Positions 34,965-42,631 of a DNA stretch of 64,000 bases are shown in pieces. Source of the DNA: Alcanivorax sp. Lineage in GTDB: Bacteria; Pseudomonadota; Gammaproteobacteria; Pseudomonadales; Alcanivoracaceae. The stretch is from the NCBI RefSeq assembly GCF_002733835.1, contig NZ_NVWY01000002.1:148878-212877 (forward strand). Reading direction: 5' to 3'. The number at the start of each line of letters is the position of its first letter. Position 1 is the first letter of the stretch. The notes under the pieces are model-generated. The model was not told the origin of the DNA and did no database searches. It saw nothing but the letters and a program-made list of their open reading frames with translations. The position numbers and the translations under genes are program-made.

Positions 34965-36122
34965 ATGATTCGTGATGCCGAAATTCTCTCTCAATTGACC
35001 GACACCATTGCCCGTTTTGTGCGCGAACGCCTCGTTCCCGCCGAACAGCAAGTGGCCGAAAGTGACGCCATCCCCGACGACATTGTCGCCGACATGAAGG
35101 CCATGGGGCTATTCGGGCTGTCGATTCCGGAAGAGCTTGGCGGACTCGGGCTGACCATGGAAGAGGAAGTAATGGTGGCCTTTGAACTGGGTCGCACCTC
35201 CCCCGCGTTTCGCTCCCTCATGGGCACCAACAATGGCATTGGCGCCCAGGGCATCCTGATTGATGGCACCGACGAACAGAAACAAAAATACGTTCCCCAG
35301 CTCGCTACCGGGGACGTGATCGGCGCCTTCTGCCTGACCGAACCGGACGTGGGCTCCGACTCCGGCGCAGTGAAAACCCGTGCCGAAAAAGACGGCGACC
35401 ACTATATTCTCAACGGTACCAAGCGTTTCATCACCAACGGCCCCCACGCCGGCCTTTTCACCGTGATGGCGCGCACCAACCCGAATATCCCTGGCGGTGG
35501 CGGCGTTACCGCCTTTATCGTCGATGGCGATACCCCCGGCATCCACCGCGGCAAGGCGGACGTGAAAATGGGCCAGAAAGGCGCCCACACCTGCGACATC
35601 ATTTTTGAAAACTGTCGTGTGCCCGCAGAGAACATCATCGGTGGGCAGGAAGGCAAGGGCTTCAAAACCGCCATGAAAGTGCTGGACCGGGGCCGGCTGC
35701 ATATTTCAGCCATCTGCGTGGGCGTTGCCTACCGGCTCATCGAGGACGCGGTGAATTTTTCTGCCGAACGCCAACAGTTCGGCAAACCCATTATCGAGCA
35801 CCAGCTGATTCAGGCCATGTTGGCTGACTCCCGGGCAGAAGCCTTCGCCGGCCGCTCCATGGTACTGGAAGCCGCCCGCAGCAAGGACCGGGGAGAACGG
35901 GTCAGCCTGGACGCCTCCTGCTGCAAGCTGTTCTGCTCTGAAATGGTAGGCCGGGTGGCCGATCGCGCCGTACAGATTCACGGCGGCGCAGGCTACATGG
36001 CGGACTATCCGGTGGAACGCTTCTACCGCGATGTGCGCCTGTTCCGCATTTACGAAGGCACTACCCAGATCCAACAGATAGTTATTGCCCGGGAACTGGC
36101 ACGTCAGGCGAAAAGCAGTTGA
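34965..36122 (+). CDS. Acyl-CoA dehydrogenase
   Basis: 385-residue FAD acyl-CoA dehydrogenase. It shows LGLFGLSIPEELGGLGL near 46-62, GAFCLTEPDVGSDSGAVKTRA near 120-140, KRFITNGPHAGLF near 155, HGGAGYMADYPVERFYRDVR near 340 and the catalytic Glu in RIYEGTTQIQQ near 366. Substrate class is uncertain; the pattern fits short/medium or branched-chain enzymes. It is divergent from the thiolase and not an atu gene. Odd feature: its TGA stop is supplied by the left arm of an intergenic repeat (36117-36152), so the last codons AGC AGT TGA belong to the repeat. The ribosome-binding site is weak. Confidence 0.92.
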   Translation: MIRDAEILSQLTDTIARFVRERLVPAEQQVAESDAIPDDIVADMKAMGLFGLSIPEELGGLGLTMEEEVMVAFELGRTSPAFRSLMGTNNGIGAQGILIDGTDEQKQKYVPQLATGDVIGAFCLTEPDVGSDSGAVKTRAEKDGDHYILNGTKRFITNGPHAGLFTVMARTNPNIPGGGGVTAFIVDGDTPGIHRGKADVKMGQKGAHTCDIIFENCRVPAENIIGGQEGKGFKTAMKVLDRGRLHISAICVGVAYRLIEDAVNFSAERQQFGKPIIEHQLIQAMLADSRAEAFAGRSMVLEAARSKDRGERVSLDASCCKLFCSEMVGRVADRAVQIHGGAGYMADYPVERFYRDVRLFRIYEGTTQIQQIVIARELARQAKSS

Positions 36123-36367
36123 ACGTTGAAACGTGGAAAGTTCAACAACGCGTTCCATGCCAAAGCTAATTGATGGAATCAGTGCCCGCAGTCCAATGCT
36201 CTATTCGCTATGCAAGCATAGCTTCCCACAAAAAACCTATCGTTCTTTGGGCCCTGTGGGAAGCGATGCTCGCATCGCGAATAAGACCTACCGGCGCGGT
36301 TCCGGCTTTGTTCGATTGGCAGCAACAGCGATTCGCGTTTCAACTTTAAACTTTCAATTCGCAACTC
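36117..36367. repeat. Word-shuffled inverted-repeat element, AGTTGA type (copy 3), with nested REP doublet
   Basis: Left arm 36117-36152 and right arm 36335-36367 both begin AGTTG and end ACGCG on the same strand, with GTTGAAA / GGAAAGTT words shuffled. The left arm contains the stop codon of the acyl-CoA dehydrogenase. The right arm ends 4 bases before the start of the membrane-protein gene. The interior carries a type 2 REP doublet at 36201-36284. Confidence 0.8.
36201..36284. repeat. REP doublet (REPIN-like), type 2, opposite arrangement
   Basis: 36201-36230 ends in GCTTCCCACA and 36255-36284 begins TGTGGGAAGCGATGCTCGCA. The order of the arms is reversed relative to the copy at 21981-22060, so the GTGGGAA ends face inward. 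It lies inside the third AGTTGA-type element. Confidence 0.82.
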
Positions 36368-36371
36368 ACCC

Positions 36372-37766
36372 ATGTCCCTAACCCGCCCCCTCGATCACAC
36401 CCTCCCCCTGTGCATGATCGGCACAATACTGTCTCTGGTGTTCGATCTGGACGCCGGGGCCTGGCTGGCGCGGATCACACTGCTGCTTTACCTGCTGGTG
36501 CAATGGCCCCGGCAAGCACGCATGGCCAAAGGCATTCTGCTGGTGGTTATCGCCATGGCCGGCGTTGTCATCTGCCGTGAAGCCCAGCCGGTTCCGGTTT
36601 TGCTGCAGGCCCTGGACCGCCTCTGTTTTTTCGCCACTTTCGTTTCATCACTGGGCCTGCTGCGCGTCTCTGCCATGCGCTCGCGGCTGGTTCGCGATGC
36701 CGGGCAGACCCTGATCCGCCAGAAGCCCGCCCTACGCTACCCCACCCTGTCCCTGGGGACAGCGCTGTTCGGCATCATTATTAACATCGGAGTGCTGAAC
36801 CTGTTCGGCGCCATGGTGATGCGCAGCAATACCCTCAAGGCTGCTGGTGGCCACGATGATATCCAGCAAGCCCGCGAACGGCGGATGATGCTGTCCATTT
36901 TACGCGGCTTTGCCCTGGCCCCTCTGGTATCGCCGCTGGGGGTGACCATGGCAGTCATTCTGGCCAATATACCCAGTCTCACCTGGGCCAGCCTGGCCCC
37001 GGTGGCGCTGCCCACCGCCGTGCTCTTTTTTCTGCTCGGCTGGTGGCTGGACTGGCAGCTCAGACCCAAACAACTGGCGCAACGGGTACCTGCAACACAG
37101 CCGCCCTCACTATCGCCACTGATTCGCTTCACCTTGCTGGCCTTGCTGATCACCCTGAGCGTATTTGCCGTCGCCCTGGCAGGAAATCTGCGTTTGCCCG
37201 TCGCCGTCCTGATTGCCTGCCCGCTTGCTGCCATCCTGTGGATGGCAAAGCAGAGGCGGCGACTGGGTGGCGGCACCGGGCTGCGTCGATCGCTCACCTT
37301 GCTCGCCCGTCATTCGCGTTTGATCTTCGGTTCCAACCGGGGAGAAATTGCGGTGCTGGGCGGCTCCGCCTGCCTGGGCGCATTGATTACCCCGCTGGTG
37401 AATCAACAGGCCCTGCACGAGCTGCTACTGGCCACCCATCTGCAAGGCGCCGCCATGGCCGTGGCTGCCATGCTGCTGGTGGTGGCACTGGCACAGGTAG
37501 GGCTCAATCCTATTGTGTCGGTAACACTATTGGCTTCGCTGCTGGGCGATGGAGTGGGCGCAGACCCACGCCTGCTGGCTGTGGGCCTGATGTGCGCCTG
37601 GAGCCTGTCGATGATCTCCTCGCCGTTCACTGCATCGATGCTGGTACTCAGCCAGTTGATCGGCCGCTCGCCCTACCGGATCGCCTGGCGCTGGAACGGA
37701 TTGTTCTTTGTGCTGGTCGTGCCGATGCTGGCGTTGTGGATCGGGGTGATGACGCAATGGTTGTGA
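36372..37766 (+). CDS. Polytopic inner-membrane protein, unknown
   Basis: 464 residues with about 11-12 hydrophobic helices, not recognised with confidence. Two similar halves are suggested: helices at about 10-110, a glycine-rich segment (LSLGTALFGIIINIGVLNLFGAMV near 125-148), a polar loop (NTLKAAGGHDDIQQARERRM), then further helices with PLVSPLGVTMAVI near 180. The second half has LGALITPLVNQQALHELL near 335 and GLNPIVSVTLLASLLGDGVG near 375. The paired pro/gly-rich re-entrant-like segments recall ion-transporter (IT superfamily, ArsB/NhaD/TRAP-M) folds, but this is a guess. It starts 4 bases after a repeat arm and is probably monocistronic. Confidence 0.72.
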   Translation: MSLTRPLDHTLPLCMIGTILSLVFDLDAGAWLARITLLLYLLVQWPRQARMAKGILLVVIAMAGVVICREAQPVPVLLQALDRLCFFATFVSSLGLLRVSAMRSRLVRDAGQTLIRQKPALRYPTLSLGTALFGIIINIGVLNLFGAMVMRSNTLKAAGGHDDIQQARERRMMLSILRGFALAPLVSPLGVTMAVILANIPSLTWASLAPVALPTAVLFFLLGWWLDWQLRPKQLAQRVPATQPPSLSPLIRFTLLALLITLSVFAVALAGNLRLPVAVLIACPLAAILWMAKQRRRLGGGTGLRRSLTLLARHSRLIFGSNRGEIAVLGGSACLGALITPLVNQQALHELLLATHLQGAAMAVAAMLLVVALAQVGLNPIVSVTLLASLLGDGVGADPRLLAVGLMCAWSLSMISSPFTASMLVLSQLIGRSPYRIAWRWNGLFFVLVVPMLALWIGVMTQWL

Positions 37767-37770
37767 GAGC

Positions 37771-37933
37771 AGTTGAAAGTTCAAAGTGTAAAGTTAAAAA
37801 GGACGAAAAATGGGACAACCAACCGATCAATGGCTTCCCACGTGTTTCCACCAAACGCTCAGCGCGGACACGGCTTAACTGTTCATGCCAGGCTCGTGCG
37901 CGCTTTTCAACTTTGTACTTTGAACTTTCAACT
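37771..37933. repeat. Word-shuffled inverted-repeat element, AGTTGA type (copy 4)
   Basis: Arms 37771-37802 and 37900-37933 are the best-matched pair of the family. Both read AGTTGAAAGTTCAAAGT at the outer end, then xxAAAGTT and AAAA. The spacer is 97 bases. It lies between the convergent ends of the membrane protein and the MBL hydrolase, beginning 4 bases after the former's stop. Confidence 0.85.
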
Positions 37934-37943
37934 TACCCTCAGA

Positions 37944-38972
37944 TCAGGCCGCAAAGAGCCAGATTCCATCGCGGTCTTCGCGCTGCACCCTGCCCTGCTC
38001 CAGCAGGCAATTAAGGTGCGCAATGCTCTCGCCCATGGCAAACATCATTTGCTGCACATCCAGGGTCCGCTTGAACATCACCGGCAACACATCGTGGGCA
38101 TTATGAGGCTGCTCACAGCAGGCAGCATGCACCTGATCCAGCTGCTCGGCATGGTGATCCGCCAACGCATTGATCCGCGTATGCAGCCCCCGGAAAGGCA
38201 AACCGTGGGCGGGCAGCACCAGCGTGTCTTCCGGCAATGCATCGCGGATTACTGTCAGGCTATCCACAAAGGCGGTTACCGGATTGGCGTCCGGCTCCGT
38301 GGGGCGCACCATCAAATTACTGGAAATGGTCGGCAGCACCTGATCCCCGCTGAGCAATACCCGGTCACTACTGCGATACAGACACAGATGCTCCGGTGCA
38401 TGGCCGCGGCCGATATACACCTGCCAACGCTCCCCATTAATAGTCAGCGTGTCACCCTCGGCCACCAACTCGGGGCTCTCAGGCAAGGGCATCACCACCC
38501 GGCGAAAACCGTTCCCCTTGCCCGCCACCTTCGCCAGGTCTTCACCTTTCAACCCATGGCTGCCCAGAAAGCCCTTGAAGCGCTCAATGGTCTGGGCATC
38601 GGTGGCATCACAAATACTGGTGGCCAGTTGCCACTCGCCGCGGCTCATAATCACCGGCGCCTGGCAGTGCTGCTGCAGCCAGCCGGCCATGCCGAGATGA
38701 TCCGGGTGGTAATGGGTGACGATGATGCGGGTCACCGGCTTGCCGTCCAGTTGCTCGGCCAGAAGCTGTTGCCAGATGTCCCGGCTGCGGCGGACTCCCA
38801 GCCCGGTATCCACGATCACCCAACCCTGGTTATCTTCCAGCAACCAGAGATTGATATGGTCGAGGGCGAACGGCAGCGGAAACCGCAGCCAGTAAACCCC
38901 ATCGGCCACCTTGAAACGCTGGCCTGCCGGCGGCAGATCAGTAAACGGGTAGATTAATGGGGACGTGGTCAT
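37944..38972 (-). CDS. MBL-fold metallo-hydrolase
   Basis: 342-residue metallo-beta-lactamase-fold hydrolase with the dinuclear metal motif THYHPDHLGMAG near 82-93, the His in GRGHAPEHLCLY near 212, the Asp in LLSGDQVLPT near 232 and a C-terminal His in LVLPAHGLPF near 286. The C-terminal extension resembles LACTB2/hydroxyacylglutathione-hydrolase-like proteins. A thioester or lactone substrate is possible; context of acyl-CoA genes makes a CoA thioester attractive, but that is inference. GAAGGA precedes the start. It is divergent from the quinone oxidoreductase with only 45 bases between them. Confidence 0.88.
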   Translation of the reverse strand: MTTSPLIYPFTDLPPAGQRFKVADGVYWLRFPLPFALDHINLWLLEDNQGWVIVDTGLGVRRSRDIWQQLLAEQLDGKPVTRIIVTHYHPDHLGMAGWLQQHCQAPVIMSRGEWQLATSICDATDAQTIERFKGFLGSHGLKGEDLAKVAGKGNGFRRVVMPLPESPELVAEGDTLTINGERWQVYIGRGHAPEHLCLYRSSDRVLLSGDQVLPTISSNLMVRPTEPDANPVTAFVDSLTVIRDALPEDTLVLPAHGLPFRGLHTRINALADHHAEQLDQVHAACCEQPHNAHDVLPVMFKRTLDVQQMMFAMGESIAHLNCLLEQGRVQREDRDGIWLFAA

Positions 38973-39017
38973 AACGTTTTCCTTCTACTGCTAAATACGG
39001 CGAATAGGAGCACAACC

Positions 39018-39983
39018 ATGCGCGCCTGGTGTATTGAAGATAAGCAACTGCAACTGGACACCCTGCCCGACCCGCAACCCGGGCCGGAGGAAATCCGCGT
39101 ACAGGTCAAAGCCATTGGGGTTAACCGTGCAGACCTGTTGCAAGTGCTGGGCCGCTACCCGGCGCCACCTGGCACCAGCAGCCGTATCCCCGGACTCGAA
39201 TATGCCGGCGTTGTCAGCGCCGTGGGCGAACGTGTGCAACAACGAAAAGTCGGCGACGCGGTGATGGGGCTGGTACCGGGCTGCGCCTATGCCGAACAGA
39301 TCATCACCCATGAACGCGAAGCCCTGACCATGCCGGAAGGCATGGACTTTGCCCGCGCCGCCACGTTGCCGGAAGCGTTTCTGACCGCCTACCGGGCATT
39401 GTTTCTGGAAGGCGGCCTGCAACCGGGGCAATGGTGCCTGGTGCGCCCGGCTACAGCCGGGGTTGGCCTTGCCGCCACCCAGCTGGCCAATACCCTTGGC
39501 GCCCGACCCATCGGCAGTAGCCGGGACTTGAGCAAGCTCGACACCGCCAACGACATGGGCCTCGCTGCCCAGGTGTGCGACGACGGCACCCTCACCACCC
39601 AGCTCAACGCCATTACCCACGGCGATGGCGTGGCGGTGATTCTGGATATGGTCGGACCGGACTGGAACGATCTGCTCGGCGGGCTCCGCGCAGAAGGCAG
39701 CCTGGTGAACATCGGCATCCTTGGCGGCTTGAGCACCGAACTGAATCTTGGCGCCCTGCTGATGAAACGCCAGACCCTGAAAAGCATGACCATGCGCAGC
39801 CAGCCGCTGGAAAACCGCGTTCGTCTGGCGCAAATTTTTAACGACCGCCTGGCACCACTGTTTGCCAGCGGCGCCCTGTTGCCCCTCCCGCTGGAAACCT
39901 TTCCCTTTGACGACGCCAACGCCGCCCATCAACACATGGCTAGCAACGACTTCAGTGGCAAGCGTGTAATCGTGGTCGAATAA
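39018..39983 (+). CDS. NADPH:quinone oxidoreductase, medium-chain reductase family (PIG3-like)
   Basis: 321-residue zinc-free MDR enzyme. Motifs: VNRADLLQVLGRYPAPPG near 37-54 (quinone oxidoreductase signature), PGLEYAGVVSAVG near 60, the nucleotide-binding strand near 145-165 (VRPATAGVGLAATQLA) and SSRDLSKLDTANDMGL. The AGVGLAA loop replaces the usual GGVGTAA and no structural-zinc Cys cluster is present. It probably reduces quinones or alpha,beta-unsaturated carbonyls with NADPH. AGGAG lies 7 bases before the start. Confidence 0.88.
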   Translation: MRAWCIEDKQLQLDTLPDPQPGPEEIRVQVKAIGVNRADLLQVLGRYPAPPGTSSRIPGLEYAGVVSAVGERVQQRKVGDAVMGLVPGCAYAEQIITHEREALTMPEGMDFARAATLPEAFLTAYRALFLEGGLQPGQWCLVRPATAGVGLAATQLANTLGARPIGSSRDLSKLDTANDMGLAAQVCDDGTLTTQLNAITHGDGVAVILDMVGPDWNDLLGGLRAEGSLVNIGILGGLSTELNLGALLMKRQTLKSMTMRSQPLENRVRLAQIFNDRLAPLFASGALLPLPLETFPFDDANAAHQHMASNDFSGKRVIVVE

Positions 39984-40121
39984 TCGGAGGGTCAGAGAAT
40001 GCATTGCGGCCCGCAGGAAACAGTATTCGGAATACTATTTCACGTTTTCTTCCTGCGCCTCAATGACCAAAACGATCAGGTGGTCGGTCCGCGGGCATTC
40101 GCGCAACCGCTTCATGGAACC

Positions 40122-40156
40122 AAAAAAAAAGCGGGTACCCAAGGAGGGTACCCGCT
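40122..40156 (-). terminator. Rho-independent terminator of the phasin gene
   Basis: On the minus strand AGCGGGTACCC-TCCTT-GGGTACCCGCT is followed by nine T. Confidence 0.93.
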
Positions 40157-40210
40157 GAAAGACACCACTAAGGGGTTAGCGGTGTGCGCTACAACACGGT
40201 TTGAATGCCG

Positions 40211-40666
40211 TTAACTCTTTTTGCGAGTCTGGCGTTTCGGGGCAGGTTTTTCGGGTTTTTCCTCAGCGTTATCCAGCGCCTGAGTCAATTCCTGCACCCG
40301 TTTTTCAAGCTGTTCGACCTCACGTTTGTTAGGGAGGCCTAAACGGGATAAAGCCTTGTTAAAGCGGTCATCAAAGGCTTTTTCCATTTTATCCATGGTC
40401 TCGCCGGTATGGTGGCGAACCCGTTCTTTAATCTCTTCCACCCGGGACTCGGTTTTGTCCTTGGTGTGCCGCTCCACTTCACGACCGGCTTCCACCAGGG
40501 CATCAAAAAAACCGCTTCCCTCTTCTTCGGCGCGAGCAAACGCGCCCAGACCGGCTAGCCAGATCTGATGGGTATACTTGCGAATGTCTCGTGAAGCCCC
40601 GGTAAGGGCTTTCAGCGGGTTTTGACGCCCGTCTTTTTCGTTCTGGTTCTGTTCTTGGTCGGACAT
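40211..40666 (-). CDS. Phasin family (PHA granule-associated) protein
   Basis: 151-residue polar protein. Residues 35-60 (YTHQIWLAGLGAFARAEEEG) match the phasin / PhaF-PhaI signature (helix that packs on polyhydroxyalkanoate granules), followed by FFDALVEAGREVERHTKDK. A leucine-zipper-like coiled coil near 110-135 (REVEQLEKRVQELTQALDNA) and a Lys/Pro-rich tail KPAPKRQTRKKS that could contact DNA or the granule surface follow. Start 40666 has GGGAG upstream; the longer frame from 40723 is unlikely. No PHA synthase is in the window. It may alternatively act on wax-ester or triacylglycerol bodies, given the likely organism (inference). Confidence 0.88.
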   Translation of the reverse strand: MSDQEQNQNEKDGRQNPLKALTGASRDIRKYTHQIWLAGLGAFARAEEEGSGFFDALVEAGREVERHTKDKTESRVEEIKERVRHHTGETMDKMEKAFDDRFNKALSRLGLPNKREVEQLEKRVQELTQALDNAEEKPEKPAPKRQTRKKS

Positions 40667-40857
40667 GGTCCAAACTCCCGAAGGCAATTCCACGAGCGAA
40701 TGCAGCGGGAAAACAACACACAAGCATCATTAGCGCGCGGGACAAATTATAGGGGGGTGGTGACGCCAGCCAGCCGGCGCATTGTCAAACAATCATTCAA
40801 GAATAGTCAAGAATCGTTCCCTGCCGTGCCAACTGCTCAAAATCCGGGCAATCGGCA

Positions 40858-41178
40858 TTATTCGTCAGCATCATCCTTGTCCATGGGGCCCTGCCGGCGG
40901 CCGCTGATCAAGCCAACGCCACGGGCCAGGTCCCGGGCCCTTTCACGGATGACTTCTCGTGAGCGGCCGGTCAACAGATCCATAAAACGCTGCCGTAACC
41001 GTTCTTCAAGTTGTGCGGCGCCCTCTTCAAGACGCCTGTCTACCTTGCGCTCAAGCCGGGGCCCCAACCAAAAGTGGCCGATAAGCCCCAGAAGAATCAG
41101 GGTAAGCAGCGAAGCCCCCGCCGCCGCCGCAAACAGCAACCACCCAAGGGTGGCCATGTCTATCTGCAGCACCTGCAT
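40858..41178 (-). CDS. Single-pass membrane protein, 106 aa (paralogue of 43448-43768)
   Basis: One hydrophobic helix (about 8-35, TLGWLLFAAAAGASLLTLIL) followed by a conserved-looking charged tail, WLGPRLERKVDRRLEEGAAQ, then an amphipathic helix (RQRFMDLLTGRSREVIRERA). It begins one base from the DUF445 stop, so it is co-transcribed with it; TGGAGCC within the DUF445 gene serves as RBS. The gene at 43448-43768 has the same length and layout, xxPRLxxxxxRxLxExxxx after the helix. Function unknown. Confidence 0.72.
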   Translation of the reverse strand: MQVLQIDMATLGWLLFAAAAGASLLTLILLGLIGHFWLGPRLERKVDRRLEEGAAQLEERLRQRFMDLLTGRSREVIRERARDLARGVGLISGRRQGPMDKDDADE

Positions 41179-42399
41179 TCAACTGGCTCCAAACATGAAC
41201 ACAAGCTGGAAGACACCGGCCATGGCACCCAGGAAACCGCCGACCACAATCAGGATCCATTCGTCCTCCTGAAAGGCGGGGCGCAACAGGTCCTGAAATT
41301 CATCGGAGCTTAGCGCCTGCATACGCTCGGACATAAGCCGCTCGACAATCTGCCCTCGCTCCTTGTTGAACCCCTGGTCTTCAAAGGGCTCCACCGCCAG
41401 ATCCACCGCTTTCTCTTCCACCGCCTTCTTCAGGTCAGCGTACCCTTCCGGACCGACCGTGAGCTGGGCCGCAGTACGCACCACGCCACCATTAAGCAGC
41501 GGTTTTAAATGGCGCTTGATCAACGCTTTGGTACGGTCGCCCCGCGGCCCGTTCACCACCTGATACATGATATTGCGCAGGGTAATAACCTGATCCGTGG
41601 ATAGCCGGGCAAAGGATTCCGCCACATCCTTCTGCCGTTTCAGGAATAACCCCTGAATTCGGAATGGTCCAACCTTGATGGGGTTCAGTGGGCGGAAAAT
41701 CAGGTTCAGCGCCAGCCAGTTGGTGGCAATCCCGACAATAAAGCCGAACAGCGGCAACACCCAGTTTTCAGGCATAAATATAAAGACGGGAACCTGAATC
41801 AAGCCGAACAGAAAACCGAAATACAGGCCGGAGTTGGTGACAAAGCGAAATTCGGGATCACCGACTTCACGGAACATCTGCACCATGAGCTGCTTGTCTT
41901 CGCTCATCTGGGTGACAACCATGTGTTTCATGTCCACCAGGCTATCCAGATTACGGCTGATATCGTCAACCACATTATCCATGACTGCTGGAATCGCACG
42001 GCGGGCACGGCTGTAGACCCGCTTGCGCACCAGCAGCGGCAGGTTTTCCCACAGCACAGCGTTGCGCTCGGTCATCACTTCGTCGGTGTATTCTTCGATA
42101 CGAATCTGGATCGTTCGGGTGAGGTGGGCAGAGATTTTTTCCGGTTCCATTTCGCGGAAGAACTCGTCCAGGCTACCCAGCTTCGAGAGTGCCTTGTCCA
42201 CCACGATACCGGCCATCTTTTCCACCTTGGAGGGAATAATGCCCTGCCAGCCGAAAAAAGGTCGGATACCCAGAAACTCCAGGGGATAGAATGTCATCTG
42301 CACGGCCATCCAGTTGGTTGTCCAACCGACTGCACCAGCGATGAACGGAATACTGACGTACTTCCAGAAATCCGGGTACGCAAGCAAAGATTCCAGCAT
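41179..42399 (-). CDS. DUF445 family inner-membrane protein
   Basis: 406 residues. The N-terminal helix and motif AGAVGWTTNWMAVQMTFYPLEF (about 18-39) match DUF445, as does the repeated signature GIATNWLALNLIFRPLNP near 235. The middle is a long polar helical region, and a helix at the C-terminus closes the protein (ILIVVGGFLGAMAGVFQLVF). The duplicated TNWxAxxxxFxPLxP motif is the hallmark of the family, whose function is unknown. Start 42399 has GGAGGGGAG upstream; the longer frame (42495) has no RBS. Co-transcribed with the downstream 106-aa protein and divergent from the SCP2 protein. Confidence 0.88.
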   Translation of the reverse strand: MLESLLAYPDFWKYVSIPFIAGAVGWTTNWMAVQMTFYPLEFLGIRPFFGWQGIIPSKVEKMAGIVVDKALSKLGSLDEFFREMEPEKISAHLTRTIQIRIEEYTDEVMTERNAVLWENLPLLVRKRVYSRARRAIPAVMDNVVDDISRNLDSLVDMKHMVVTQMSEDKQLMVQMFREVGDPEFRFVTNSGLYFGFLFGLIQVPVFIFMPENWVLPLFGFIVGIATNWLALNLIFRPLNPIKVGPFRIQGLFLKRQKDVAESFARLSTDQVITLRNIMYQVVNGPRGDRTKALIKRHLKPLLNGGVVRTAAQLTVGPEGYADLKKAVEEKAVDLAVEPFEDQGFNKERGQIVERLMSERMQALSSDEFQDLLRPAFQEDEWILIVVGGFLGAMAGVFQLVFMFGAS

Positions 42400-42631
42400 T
42401 GAAAAACAACTCCCCTCCAAGGGCTGGTGCACTGTAACTCGACAGCGCCAAGGCGAACAGGTCCCGTGTACACCTATCCAAGTCAAAAAAGCCAATGTTG
42501 TTTAATTATGAAAATGCATAGTATAGGGAGCCGCCATACCAAATATAAGCAGCATCGCGTAATTTTTGGCAACAAAACGGGACCGGAACGATCACCCCGG
42601 CCCAACATAATGACAGGACAGCGCTGCAACC

